A stretch of 64,000 nt of DNA, from positions 62,001 through 126,000 of the forward strand of contig DBPT01000007.1 in the NCBI GenBank assembly GCA_002304925.1. The letters are read 5' to 3'. Under the pieces are notes generated by a model. That model made no database searches. It was given only the letters and a program-made list of their open reading frames with translations, and was not told where the DNA came from. The translations under genes and the position numbers were made by a program. Source of the stretch: Prolixibacteraceae bacterium UBA1413 (GTDB lineage: Bacteria > Bacteroidota > Bacteroidia > Bacteroidales > Prolixibacteraceae). Shown in pieces: positions 8,364 to 17,900 of the stretch. Every line of letters begins with the position of its first letter. Within the stretch, counting starts at the first letter, position 1.

Positions 8364-11300
8364 TTAAAATGTCAAATTAAGTCCGATTACGTAGTTCCGC
8401 GTTGAAGGTGAGTTAAAGCCTACCGTCAGGATACGGCTGTTGTAACCCCCTGTTGCAACATTCTGGTTACCATATGAGTTGGTCTCAGGATCCATTCCCA
8501 TTTCCTTTTTGAATTCCGAAAACATCACAAACGGATTCTGTACGGTGAAATACATGCGCATATTTACCCCGGTGTCTTTGAGCAATGACTGATTAAAATT
8601 ATACCCGAGGGAAATATTTCGTATTTTAAGGTATGTTCCGTCGAAATAGCTCATCGTGCTGAGATATTTGGGATTGTCATTGGTTAATACGCCGTTCGGA
8701 TTGGGATACTTGGCCCCGGTGTTCTGAGGAGTCCAATAGTTTACTTTGATCTGACCCCTACGCCCGGTCATTAAATTAAGGTAGCTGCTTGGCCCGTTGA
8801 GAGTGCTGACCAGAATTCCGCCGCTTTGGAAGCTCGCGATTAAGCCCAGGTCAAATCCCTTATAAAGGACCCGTGTGTTAAAACCTCCCTGGAAATCGGG
8901 ATCAACATCGAGAATTTGCCGGTCGTCGGGTCCGATTTGTCTTACCGGTGTGCCGTCCGCATTGTATTCCCCGGTATATTTCACCTTGATCATCCCCACA
9001 TTGCCGCCCGGCTCGAGGATGTCCCGGTAGGGATCGTCCTCCTGCCATAACCCGATCCGCTCGTAATCGTAAATAGCATTGATGTTATGGCCCACAAACC
9101 AGGCATTGCCTTCGTCACGTTTCTGTTTCGATGCAAGGGCAACAAGTTCATTGTGATTAGTATACAGGTTAATACCGGCTTCCCAGGTCCATCCGTTGAC
9201 ATTGTTCAGGATCGTGCCATTGAGTGATATTTCAAAACCTTTGTTTTGGGTTTCCCCGATATTGGCCGTATAATTGCTTACACCGGACGTCCGTGGTAAC
9301 CCGAGGCCCAGCAGTAAATCTTTGGTGTTCGTTATATAGTATTCCATAGTTCCTGAGAGGCGGTTCTTCAATAAGGTGAAGTCCAGACCAACGTTGTAGG
9401 TTTCAGAATACTCCCATCCTAAATTTTCATTCGGCAGTTGGGTGACATAATATCCGGTGGCATAAGTGGTGCCAAAGTTGTAGTCTCTGGAACTTAAACG
9501 GCCCAGTGTGCTGTAAGCGGCAACAGCCTGGTTGGAGGTCTGTCCGTAACCTGCACGGATTTTCAAGTGGTCAAGCCATCCCAGGCTCTTCATAAACGAC
9601 TCTTCCCCGATATTCCATCCCACCGACACAGCCGGATAGGTATGCCATTTATGTCCTTCAGCTAGCCGCGAAGATCCGTCGGACCGGACCGTGGCTGTCA
9701 GCATATACCGGTTGTTGAATTCATACATTACACGTCCCATATAAGATATCAGGCCTGTTTGGGAATAACCGCCACCACCGACCGTCATTTCACCCAGAGA
9801 TTGTCCCAGACTGTAGAACTGGAATTGTGGCGAGGGAATAACCTTGGCTGAAGCGCCTGAATTGAAACCTTTGCTTTGTTCGGCCGAGTAAAGCGCAACG
9901 GCATTAACCCTGTGCTTTCCTGCAAAAATGCGGTCGAAGGTCAGCAAATTATCAATGTTCCAGTGGTAGGTATGGTAATTGCTTATGGAAGCTGTGGATT
10001 CGGTATCCGGATTGGTACTGCCTATACCCTCACCAGTGTAGTTTCCGTTGTTGCGCTGGACGAAATCCAATCCTACGGTGGTACGGAACTTTAAGCCCTC
10101 TATCCACGGGATTTTCACTTCGCCGTAGATCGAATTATAGGTGGCATACCCCCTGTTCAGGCTTAAATAGTCATCTTTATATCCTTCCAGAATATCTCTT
10201 GTCCAGACGAACTGATCATCCGCTCCCATTCTTACGATTCTCTTCATTGTACCGTCCTCATTATACGGATTGGCAAGCGGTGACATACTCAGGATGCCGT
10301 ATATTCCCATCTGGTTCCCGGTTGTCGTATTGTAATTGTTGTTGGAAGTAAAGCCGAACAGAAAATGTTTCCCTACTTCCTGATCAACAGAAGCGCGTAA
10401 ACTCAAGCGGTTGAATTTGTTTGTCGGGATTACGCCCTGGTTCTGGTAGTTGCCAACACCGAAACTGTACCTGCCATTGGTGGTTCCTCCGGCAAGCGTG
10501 ACATCATGGCTGGTCTGGAAACCATCCCTGAAAAACAGGTCCTGCCAGTCGATATTGACATCGTCAAATTCATCCGGTCCGTTTGAGTACCTTTGTGCTA
10601 TTTTACGGATCGCAGCTAATTCCGGCCCGTTCATCATGGGATACTTGGCAAAGATTTTGTTCACACCATAGTTGCCATTGTAGGTTACCTTCGCCTTTTG
10701 GCCTTTTTGTCCCCTGTTGGTGGTGATCAAAATAACCCCGTTGGCTCCGCGGGAACCATACACTGCCGTTGCCGAAGCATCCTTCAGGATGTCCAGGCTT
10801 TTAATGTCATTGGTATTAATTTCATTGATGGATCCGACAAAGGGGATCCCGTCCAGGACCACCAGCGGATCGTTGCTCGCCGTCAGCGAGCGTGTGCCGC
10901 GGATGCGGATCTGCATCGTCGCATCAGGCCGGCTGGAAGTTTGCGATAATTCCACACCAGGCAAACGCCCCTGAATGGAATTTGTGAAGTTTGAAGAGGG
11001 GATTTGGCGGATGTCATCTCCGGACATGGAAGCCACAGAACCTGTCACAGCTTCTCTCCGTTGGGTACCATATCCCACAACCACAACTTCCTCCAGTTCG
11101 GAAACATCCGATAACATCGTGACGTTGATGACCGTACGGCCCGAAACGGGCACTTCCTGCGAGACTAGCCCCACAAACGAAAATACCAGGGTTCCGTCCG
11201 GATTTACCCTGTCCAGAATAAAATTCCCGTCAGGATCGGTAATCGTTCCCAGGGTGGTCCCCTGCACTACCACAGTAGCCCCGGGTATCGGAGCCCCCGT

Positions 11301-11411
11301 ATTGTCAGTGACTTTGCCCCGGACCAAGATACCCTGGCCAAAGCCCAAGATCGAAAAAAGTAAAAGTGGCAAGAAAATACCGGCCACCCTCAACATTTGT
11401 TTCTTCTTCAT
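8364..11411 (-). CDS. SusC/RagA-type TonB-dependent transporter
   Basis: Outer-membrane importer of 1015 residues. After a signal peptide (to about residue 25) comes a carboxypeptidase-regulatory-like beta-sandwich (about 27-105, VRGKVTDNTGAPIPGATV). The TonB box region and plug follow, with the typical SusC signature VVVVGYGTQRR and SLDILKDASATAVYGSRGANG. The 22-strand barrel ends in Phe (GLNLTF). There is no STN domain, so unlike the second SusC in this window it should not signal to an anti-sigma factor. It is the first gene of the xylan operon and is paired with susD. I infer uptake of xylo-oligosaccharides, powered by TonB/ExbBD encoded elsewhere. Confidence 0.96.
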   Translation of the reverse strand: MKKKQMLRVAGIFLPLLLFSILGFGQGILVRGKVTDNTGAPIPGATVVVQGTTLGTITDPDGNFILDRVNPDGTLVFSFVGLVSQEVPVSGRTVINVTMLSDVSELEEVVVVGYGTQRREAVTGSVASMSGDDIRQIPSSNFTNSIQGRLPGVELSQTSSRPDATMQIRIRGTRSLTASNDPLVVLDGIPFVGSINEINTNDIKSLDILKDASATAVYGSRGANGVILITTNRGQKGQKAKVTYNGNYGVNKIFAKYPMMNGPELAAIRKIAQRYSNGPDEFDDVNIDWQDLFFRDGFQTSHDVTLAGGTTNGRYSFGVGNYQNQGVIPTNKFNRLSLRASVDQEVGKHFLFGFTSNNNYNTTTGNQMGIYGILSMSPLANPYNEDGTMKRIVRMGADDQFVWTRDILEGYKDDYLSLNRGYATYNSIYGEVKIPWIEGLKFRTTVGLDFVQRNNGNYTGEGIGSTNPDTESTASISNYHTYHWNIDNLLTFDRIFAGKHRVNAVALYSAEQSKGFNSGASAKVIPSPQFQFYSLGQSLGEMTVGGGGYSQTGLISYMGRVMYEFNNRYMLTATVRSDGSSRLAEGHKWHTYPAVSVGWNIGEESFMKSLGWLDHLKIRAGYGQTSNQAVAAYSTLGRLSSRDYNFGTTYATGYYVTQLPNENLGWEYSETYNVGLDFTLLKNRLSGTMEYYITNTKDLLLGLGLPRTSGVSNYTANIGETQNKGFEISLNGTILNNVNGWTWEAGINLYTNHNELVALASKQKRDEGNAWFVGHNINAIYDYERIGLWQEDDPYRDILEPGGNVGMIKVKYTGEYNADGTPVRQIGPDDRQILDVDPDFQGGFNTRVLYKGFDLGLIASFQSGGILVSTLNGPSSYLNLMTGRRGQIKVNYWTPQNTGAKYPNPNGVLTNDNPKYLSTMSYFDGTYLKIRNISLGYNFNQSLLKDTGVNMRMYFTVQNPFVMFSEFKKEMGMDPETNSYGNQNVATGGYNSRILTVGFNSPSTRNYVIGLNLTF

Positions 11412-11771
11412 CTTTTAAAAAATTTTGGTTAGTTGAATAAATAATAAGCCGGATTCACCTTCTCCACTTTGCAACAAACCGGCAATACTTTTTCATCTTT
11501 ATTTTAAATGTCAAGATTATTGCAAATACATCTTGTTAAAAGTACAAAGTAAATAAAAATATGGTAACCTTTACCCCATTTTTACAATTCAGATAACCGT
11601 TTTTTTTAGTATTGGATAACCCCCTTTGTTCTCTCTTTTCCGGTTCTGATGCCTTCCTGACTTGTCGGGATTGCCGTGATTCATCTTTCTACCCGACAAC
11701 CGGAAAACTGGAGTCTCCCGCGGCAGGTCACGGGGAATTCCCATTCCGGATGAAATATCGGGCATTTCTGC

Positions 11772-11779
11772 TAACTTTG
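11772..11779 (+). promoter_or_regulatory. Bacteroidota -7 box TAACTTTG
   Basis: TAACTTTG matches the TAnnTTTG consensus used by the primary sigma factor of Bacteroidota. No clear TTG element lies 19-21 bases upstream. A start at about 11785 would give transcripts covering the short frame 11785-11871 and possibly the nitroreductase-like gene at 11947. Confidence 0.45.
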
Positions 11780-11784
11780 CATAG

Positions 11785-11871
11785 ATGGCGGGCGGCCCCA
11801 TGGTGATGAATACCCGGGAGGAGCTTCAGCAGGTCTTCTCCGGGCTCGACAACAACACCTTTATCAGGTAG
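11785..11871 (+). CDS. Possible 28-residue small protein or gene remnant
   Basis: A frame of 28 codons starts at ATG 11785, six bases after the TAACTTTG box, and ends in TAG. Its peptide (MAGGPMVMNTREELQQVFSG, then eight residues) looks like the amphipathic N-terminus of a normal globular protein rather than random sequence. It could be a leaderless small ORF, a leader peptide, or the stump of a decayed gene. I do not recognise it. Only 75 bases separate its stop from the next start. Confidence 0.25.
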   Translation: MAGGPMVMNTREELQQVFSGLDNNTFIR

Positions 11872-11946
11872 GCCAGCCTAAGGTTTTATAGGAGATATTG
11901 TATCTGTTTCACGATAATTTGCTTAACAACATTAATATTTAAACAC

Positions 11947-12510
11947 ATGAGAACTAAATTTTTGTTTCTGGCGATTGCCATTCTTGCCGTCACTGCCGTG
12001 ATGGCGCAGGAACAGGGCAATTGTGTGACCAATGTGATTCTTTCGGGCTATTCGGAGCGGGCCTTTACCGATGAGGCTGTTACGGACCGGCAACTGGAAC
12101 TGATCCTGCAATGCGGCATCAAGGCACCGAGCGCCCGCAACCTGCAACCTTGGAAGTTCACGGTCATCCGTGATGAAGCTACCATGAAAGAGGCAATCAA
12201 CAATGTGGTCGCGGGAAATGTATTGATTATCGTTTCGGGAAAGGTTGCTGAAAATGGGTCTACCCCCGATTTCGACTGCGGACTGGCCACGGAGAGCATG
12301 TTTGTGGCTGCGCACAGCCTGGGACTCGGGGCACGGATCTACGGAATGCCGATTGGGAAAATCAATGCCCAAAGGGATCTTTTCCTGATTCCTGAAGGTT
12401 ACAAGGCCGTCACCGTTCTGCGTATCGGGAATACGGACAAATCGGTCGATGCAACAACGGCCGCCACGCCCCGGAAAAGCGCTGAGGAGATCATTAATTA
12501 TAAGAAGTAG
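11947..12510 (+). CDS. Exported nitroreductase-family protein
   Basis: A 187-residue protein with a clear Sec signal peptide (cleavage after AVMAQ, about residue 21) followed by a compact nitroreductase fold. Recognisable are the FMN-contacting RAF segment, APSARNLQPWKFTVI at about 58-72, the central AAHSLGLGARIYG helix and the final strand VLRIGNTD. Nitroreductases are usually cytoplasmic FMN-dependent NAD(P)H oxidoreductases, so export raises the question of where cofactor and electrons come from. The family match is by pattern; catalytic activity is not shown. It is transcribed away from the xylan operon and converges on the AEC permease gene with a 69-base gap. Confidence 0.8.
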   Translation: MRTKFLFLAIAILAVTAVMAQEQGNCVTNVILSGYSERAFTDEAVTDRQLELILQCGIKAPSARNLQPWKFTVIRDEATMKEAINNVVAGNVLIIVSGKVAENGSTPDFDCGLATESMFVAAHSLGLGARIYGMPIGKINAQRDLFLIPEGYKAVTVLRIGNTDKSVDATTAATPRKSAEEIINYKK

Positions 12511-12579
12511 TATCCGTTATACACTTCGACAGCCGGGTTATAGTCATAGGGTCCTGCGACAGGCATGGCTGTGATGATT

Positions 12580-13515
12580 TCAGGCACCCAGGATGACGAT
12601 CCAGAGAGGCAGGAGCAGGAAGGAGAGGGTGGTTGAGAGGAGGACGACGCGTGCCGTAAAGGGCGTGTCTAAGCGGTATTGCTGCGAAAGGGCATAAGGG
12701 GTGAGGCCCACGGGCATGGCTGCCTCCAGGATGCTGGCCTGGAGGTTCAGCCCTTCGAGACAACCGTATTTTGCGGTCACCAGGTAAAAAACCCCGGGAA
12801 GGATCAGCATAATCACCAGAGAAAAGAGGAAGATATGGCCCCATTCCCGGAGGTGGCCTATTTTCTGGAAGCCCATAAAGATGCCCAGGGAGAAAAGGAC
12901 CACCGGGGTGACCGATTGGGAGAGCATGGAGAAGGAGCGGGAAAGGACTTGGGGAAGTTGCAGGCTAGTGACCGACAGGAAGAGACCTGCGATCACCGAG
13001 AGGAACAGGGGATTGGTAAGGAGTTTGAGGAGCAGGTTTCGCGGCTGAAAGGCCCCTTTGCCGCCGGTTTCCACCAAAAGGAGCCCCAGCGTGAGCAGCC
13101 AGAAGACGTAAACGGCCGAAAGGAGGGCCCCTGCAGGAAGGGCTTCCTTACCCAAAACGTTCTGCAGCACGGGAATCCCCAGGTAGGTGACGTTGCCATA
13201 GGCCAGGATCAGGAAGAGGGTTTGCCGGCGCAGGCGGCTGAACCGGAAAAGCTTGCTGTAGGGAAAAGCCAGCAGGGTGCAAAGGATGAAGTAAACGGAG
13301 TTGACTAAGATCATTCGGTTGTAGTGACCGCCGGAGAGGTCCACACGGGAGAGCAGGGTGATCACCAGGGCCGGGAAACCGATCCAGAGGGCAAAACGGT
13401 TGAGCACCTCCACCCACTGTTGTGAGGCCATTTTGGTGCGCGAAAAGAGCAATCCCGCAAGGATGATCAGGAAAAGCGGCAAGACCGCGTCAAAGGCTGT
13501 GAAAAAGACACTCAT
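12580..13515 (-). CDS. AEC-family permease (auxin efflux carrier type)
   Basis: An inner-membrane protein of 311 residues made almost wholly of hydrophobic helices, about ten, in the two-halved AEC/MTT arrangement. The first half opens FDAVLPLFLIILAGLLFSR. Typical AEC features are the PALVITLLSRV segment after helix 2 and the EAAMPVGLTPYALSQQYR segment near residue 270. Family members export auxin in plants and small organic anions such as malate or malonate in bacteria. Nothing nearby fixes the substrate. The gene stands alone, convergent with the nitroreductase-like gene and divergent from the RND operon. Confidence 0.88.
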   Translation of the reverse strand: MSVFFTAFDAVLPLFLIILAGLLFSRTKMASQQWVEVLNRFALWIGFPALVITLLSRVDLSGGHYNRMILVNSVYFILCTLLAFPYSKLFRFSRLRRQTLFLILAYGNVTYLGIPVLQNVLGKEALPAGALLSAVYVFWLLTLGLLLVETGGKGAFQPRNLLLKLLTNPLFLSVIAGLFLSVTSLQLPQVLSRSFSMLSQSVTPVVLFSLGIFMGFQKIGHLREWGHIFLFSLVIMLILPGVFYLVTAKYGCLEGLNLQASILEAAMPVGLTPYALSQQYRLDTPFTARVVLLSTTLSFLLLPLWIVILGA

Positions 13516-13609
13516 AATTCAGAAGGAAGCGGCCAAGTGGTGATCAGGCCATTCCGGGTCAAATCTAATCATTTTCTTGTCGACCTGGTTATTCGTTTCA
13601 CAGGTTGAG

Positions 13610-13641
13610 GCAGCAACGGAGCTGAAGGTTCCAGTTGCTGC
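13610..13641. other. Stem-loop between AEC gene and RND operon
   Basis: An 8-bp perfect inverted repeat GCAGCAAC/GTTGCTGC encloses 16 bases with a further GGA/TCC pair. It lies in the 5' region of the minus-strand AEC gene and upstream of the plus-strand efflux operon. No T-tract follows on either strand, so it is more likely an operator or leader structure than a terminator. Confidence 0.4.
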
Positions 13642-13786
13642 TTGGTTCCCTATGGGTAACCCGTTTGCTTGTGGCTGGTAATGGCCGGGCTCAGTACAAT
13701 CAGTTGAGTGGCGGTTTATGTCACTTCAGTAAGATTGGAACCCCTCTTTCCGTGTGAGTAATTTAGCTTGCAAAAAAAGGAAAATT

Positions 13787-14998
13787 ATGGAAGCAATATT
13801 CAGGAAGGAGGTCCGTCATTTGGTACGGAGGACTGTCAGGCAAGTCAGCGTCCATATTCTGATGCTGGTCAGGGTTGTCAGGAATTTCCGCAGATCTGTT
13901 CCGTGGGGGGTCGGGGGAGGTAAGGGTTCTCTTCCGGGGCGCCAGATCATAGTGGTTTTGCTGGCGGTGGTCTTCATGATGTCGTGTACCCCGAAAAAGG
14001 AGGGGCAGCCGGAGATCATCCACAAGGTAAAGGTAGCCCGTCCGGTGAAGGAATCAGCCATTTCGGGCCGCTCCTTCCCGGGGATCATCAGGGAGTCTGC
14101 TGAGGTGAACCTGGCCTTCCGGGTGGCCGGCCCCATCAAAAAGATCTACGTCAGGGAAGGGGATTATGTGAGCAAGGGCGCTCTGGTGGCCCTGATCGAT
14201 CCTCGCGATTACGAGATCCAGGCGGGGGTCTATGAGGCCCAGTACAGCCAGATGAAAGGGGAGTACGATAGACTCACGGAACTCAACAGCCGAAAAAGCG
14301 TGGCCGACAACGACTATGAGAAAGCCGTCGCTGGGGAGAAAATGCTTCGCATGCAACTGCAGAACGCCCGCGACCAGCTCAACGACACCCGCCTTTATGC
14401 CCCCTTTTCGGGATTCATCCAGTCGGTGAAATATGAAGAGGGGGAAATGGTCAATACCGGTATGGCCATCGCCACCCTGATAGATGTCAAATCTTTTCTG
14501 GTGGAGGTAGACCTTCCGTCGGCATTTTTCATGAGAAAGGAGGACTTTGCAGAATTCAGCTGCTCACAGGCCATGATCCCCGGTGAGAGCTATCCCCTGC
14601 AGCTCGTCAATTACCAGATGAAAGCCAACAACAGTCAGCTGTACCGGACTACCTTCCGGCTCGACCCGAAGGTGAACCCCAAACTGGCGCCCGGGATGAC
14701 CGTCAGCGTGAAAATCAGCTATCAGAACGAGCTGGGGAATCCTCTTCTGTTGCCGTTGAGCGCCCTCTTCCGGGAGGAAGGAAAAAGCTGTGTATGGAAA
14801 TTTGACCCATCCTCCTCGACAGTGAAGAAGCAGATCGTGACGACGGGAGACCTGATGGGGGAGGGGATGATTACAATTCTCTCGGGTCTGACCGAACAGG
14901 ATGAGGTCATCGTAGCAGGCATCCATGCCCTTCATGACGGAGAGCAGGTGACCCTGTTGCAGGAAACTACAGAAACCAACGTGGGAGGGCTGTTGTGA
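13787..14998 (+). CDS. RND efflux periplasmic adaptor, lipoprotein
   Basis: Membrane-fusion protein of the HlyD/AcrA type. A hydrophobic stretch ends in the lipobox FMMSC (Cys67 counted from this ATG). The order barrel-sandwich (VAFR..GPIKKIYVREGDYVSKG), alpha-hairpin (about 150-185), lipoyl return (LYAPFSGFIQSVKYEEGEMV) and membrane-proximal domain is normal. ATG 13787 follows AAAAAGGAAAATT and fits better than an upstream GTG at 13754. Even so it leaves an unusually long, Arg-rich stretch of about 50 residues before the signal sequence, so the true start may be further in. The adaptor links the pump to the TolC-like channel encoded just downstream; its stop overlaps the pump start (TGATG). 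Confidence 0.88.
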   Translation: MEAIFRKEVRHLVRRTVRQVSVHILMLVRVVRNFRRSVPWGVGGGKGSLPGRQIIVVLLAVVFMMSCTPKKEGQPEIIHKVKVARPVKESAISGRSFPGIIRESAEVNLAFRVAGPIKKIYVREGDYVSKGALVALIDPRDYEIQAGVYEAQYSQMKGEYDRLTELNSRKSVADNDYEKAVAGEKMLRMQLQNARDQLNDTRLYAPFSGFIQSVKYEEGEMVNTGMAIATLIDVKSFLVEVDLPSAFFMRKEDFAEFSCSQAMIPGESYPLQLVNYQMKANNSQLYRTTFRLDPKVNPKLAPGMTVSVKISYQNELGNPLLLPLSALFREEGKSCVWKFDPSSSTVKKQIVTTGDLMGEGMITILSGLTEQDEVIVAGIHALHDGEQVTLLQETTETNVGGLL

Positions 14999-17900
14999 TG
15001 CATATTTCCGAAGTTGTATTTCAAAGGAAGACGATCTTCTACTTCCTGCTGGTAGCCATTGTAGTGGGAGGTATCCTCTCCTTCCTCCGTATCAGCAAGC
15101 TGGAAGATCCCGAGGTCGTCATCATGCAGGCGCGGGTGGTTACCATTTATCCCGGAGCTTCGGCCCATGAGGTGGAGTTGCAGGTGACCACCGTCCTGGA
15201 GAATGAACTGAGCACCCTTTCCGACCTTAACCTGATCATGTCGCAGTCGGAAAAGAATATTTCTATGATCACGGTGGAGCTGAAAATGGCAGTTCCGCAG
15301 AAGGAGATTCCACAACGGTGGGAATTTTTGCGTCGCAAGATTGCGGCTGCGGTGCCCAAACTGCCGGAGGGAGTGCAGACCCCCATGGTCATCGATGACT
15401 TCAGCGATGTCTACGGGATGTTCTACGCGATGACAGCCGAAGGTTACTCCTATGAGGAGATGAAAAAATATGCGGAGTTTGTCAAGCGGGAACTGCTGGA
15501 GGTTGACGGGGTGAAGCGGGTGGCTCTTTATGGTGCACCGGAGCCGGTGGCCGACATCATCCTGCCTGCCGAGACCATGGGTGAACTGGGGGTCTTCCCC
15601 CTGCAGATCATGTCGGCTATCAGCAGCCGGAACCAGACCGTCTACCCGGGGGTACTTGAGACCGGCGACCAGTTGGTCCGCGTGGGCGTCAGCGATAAGA
15701 TCACTTCCATCGATGACCTGAAGGAGATTCAGATAAGGGGGATTCATGGCGACCAGTTCCGGCTGGGTGACATTGCAACGATTCAGAAGGGCTACACCAC
15801 ACCCCTGCGCAACACGATGACCCTCAATAATGAGAAGGCCATGGCCATTTCAGCCTCCATGCAAACGGGAGAAAACATTATTGAGGTTGGGAAGCGCGTG
15901 GAACAAAAAATGGAAAAGATACAGGGGAGCCTTCCCGCGGGATTTCATTTTGAGAAGGTTTTTTTCCAACCCGATGTGGTAAGGGATGCTATAGATGGTT
16001 TCATGTGGAACCTGGTGGAGTCGGTGGCCATCGTTATTTTGGTACTGATGCTGACGATGGGTCTCCGCAGCGGGGTGATCATCGGTGTGGGACTGCTGCT
16101 GACGGTGCTGGCCTCTTTTCCGGTTCTGCTGGCCTCGGGGGGTACCCTTCAGCGGATTTCCCTGGGCGCTTTTATCATCGCCATGGGGATGCTTGTCGAC
16201 AACGCCATCGTGATTGCCGACGGCATCCTGGTAGATCTGGGAAAAGGAGTGAAGCGGAGTGTGGCGCTGACACGGACTGCCAAACGGACGGCCATGCCCC
16301 TGCTGGGGGCCACCCTGATCACCATCACCGCCTTCCTGCCCGTATACCTGTCGAAGGATACCGCAGGCACCTATGCCCGCGACCTCTTTGTAGTCCTCTG
16401 CATATCGCTGCTCTTCAGTTGGGTGCTGGCACTTACACAGATTCCCATCTTCTCGGAGAAATGGCTTAAAGTAAGGGGGGAGGGAATCACCGGACCGCAG
16501 CCAGAGGGGAGAACCCACCGTGCGGTGCGCCGAGTTCTGAGCTTCCTGATCAATCACAAACCAGCTACCGTCGCCGTGGCCACCCTGCTGATGCTGCTGG
16601 CTCTCCTCAACATAAAAAACGTCCGGAACGCCTTCTTCCCCGACTTCAACTACAACCAGGTCTATGTGGAATACAAGCTCCCCGACGGAACGAGTCCCGA
16701 CCGCGTTAATGCCGACCTGCGGCAGATTACCGGCCACCTGCTGAAGATGGAAGAGGTGAAGATGGTGGTGGCCAGCCACGGGATGACTCCAACGCGTTAC
16801 TGCTTGGTGCGGGCCATCAGCGAGGCCGGCGATCATATCGGCGAACTGATCGTCAACTTTAAGGACTACCGGACGATGATCAGAATGAAACCGGTGCTGG
16901 AGAAATATCTGTATGAGAACTACCCCGATGCGAAAGTCCGTATCCGGAAATACAACCTGTCGGTGAAGTCCTCGCACACCGTGGAGGTGGAGTTCCGGGG
17001 GCCTGATCCGGCGGTACTCCACCGGCTGAGCGACCAGGTGCAGGAGATTATGCGCCGTACACCCGGTACTGACAAATACTCCATCTGCGACGACTGGCAT
17101 CCCATGGGCAAATCGATGATCGCGCAATACGATCCGACGCTGGCTACCCGGGCGGGGGTGAGCCGTTCCGACCTGAGCAACGCCCTGCTGGCGGCCACCA
17201 CAGGCCTTCCCCTGGGGAAATACTACGAAGGGGAGACGGCCTACACCATCCAGATGAAAACCCGTGCCGCCGATGGTTCCCTCCTGCAGGACCTGAGTGA
17301 TATTCCAGTGTGGAGCATGCTCCCCGATGTGGGGAGGCTCCTGGGAATCGACGCCATGGAAGTGCTTTACGGCACTAAAACCACCGATGAGATCACCAGG
17401 GAGCTGATCAGTCCGGTGCCGCTGAGCACCGTCACCTCGGGCATCGATTTGAACTGGGAACAGACACTGGTGCACCGCACCAACGGGAAACGCTCTATTC
17501 AGGCACAGTGTGACCCCGTTGAGGGATTCAGTCCGGCCGAAGTGCGCCGTGCCATGATGAAGGAGGTGGCTGCTATCAACCTTCCCGAAGGGTATAGTTA
17601 CAAGTGGGTGGGAGAACACGATCTTCGAAAGGATGCCCTCCGGAATATTTTCAGCTACCTGCCCCTGTCGATCATGCTGATCCTCCTGATCCTGCTGCTG
17701 TTGTTCGACGATGTGCGTAAGCCGCTCATCGTACTGGTGGTGATTCCCCTGACGGCTATCGGGGTGGTGCCCGGATTGATTCTTACGGGGTCGCCTTTTA
17801 CCTTTATGGCCATCGTGGGGGCCATCGGCCTGATTGGGATGCTCATTAAGAATTCGGTGGTGTTGCTTGACGAAATCGAAAAGCAGGTGGGGGAGAGGAT

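Larger units (their letters stand above)
11412..11946. other. Intergenic region between divergent susC and nitroreductase-like gene
   Basis: This 535-base stretch must hold the promoter of the xylan operon on the minus strand. AT-rich sequence at about 11500-11600 is the likely site, but I find no clean TAnnTTTG box there. On the plus strand it holds a good -7-type box at 11772 and a 28-codon frame. No recognisable gene or RNA was found in the rest. Confidence 0.5.

Noticed and set aside
11589..11801. Minus-strand frame of 70 codons upstream of susC
   Set aside because: Product is basic and Pro/Arg-rich with no fold or family, and it overlaps the likely promoter region and the plus-strand TAACTTTG box.
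12494..12844. Minus-strand frame of 116 codons over the end of the AEC gene
   Set aside because: It overlaps the AEC gene on the same strand in another frame and is Pro/Arg-rich without domain features.
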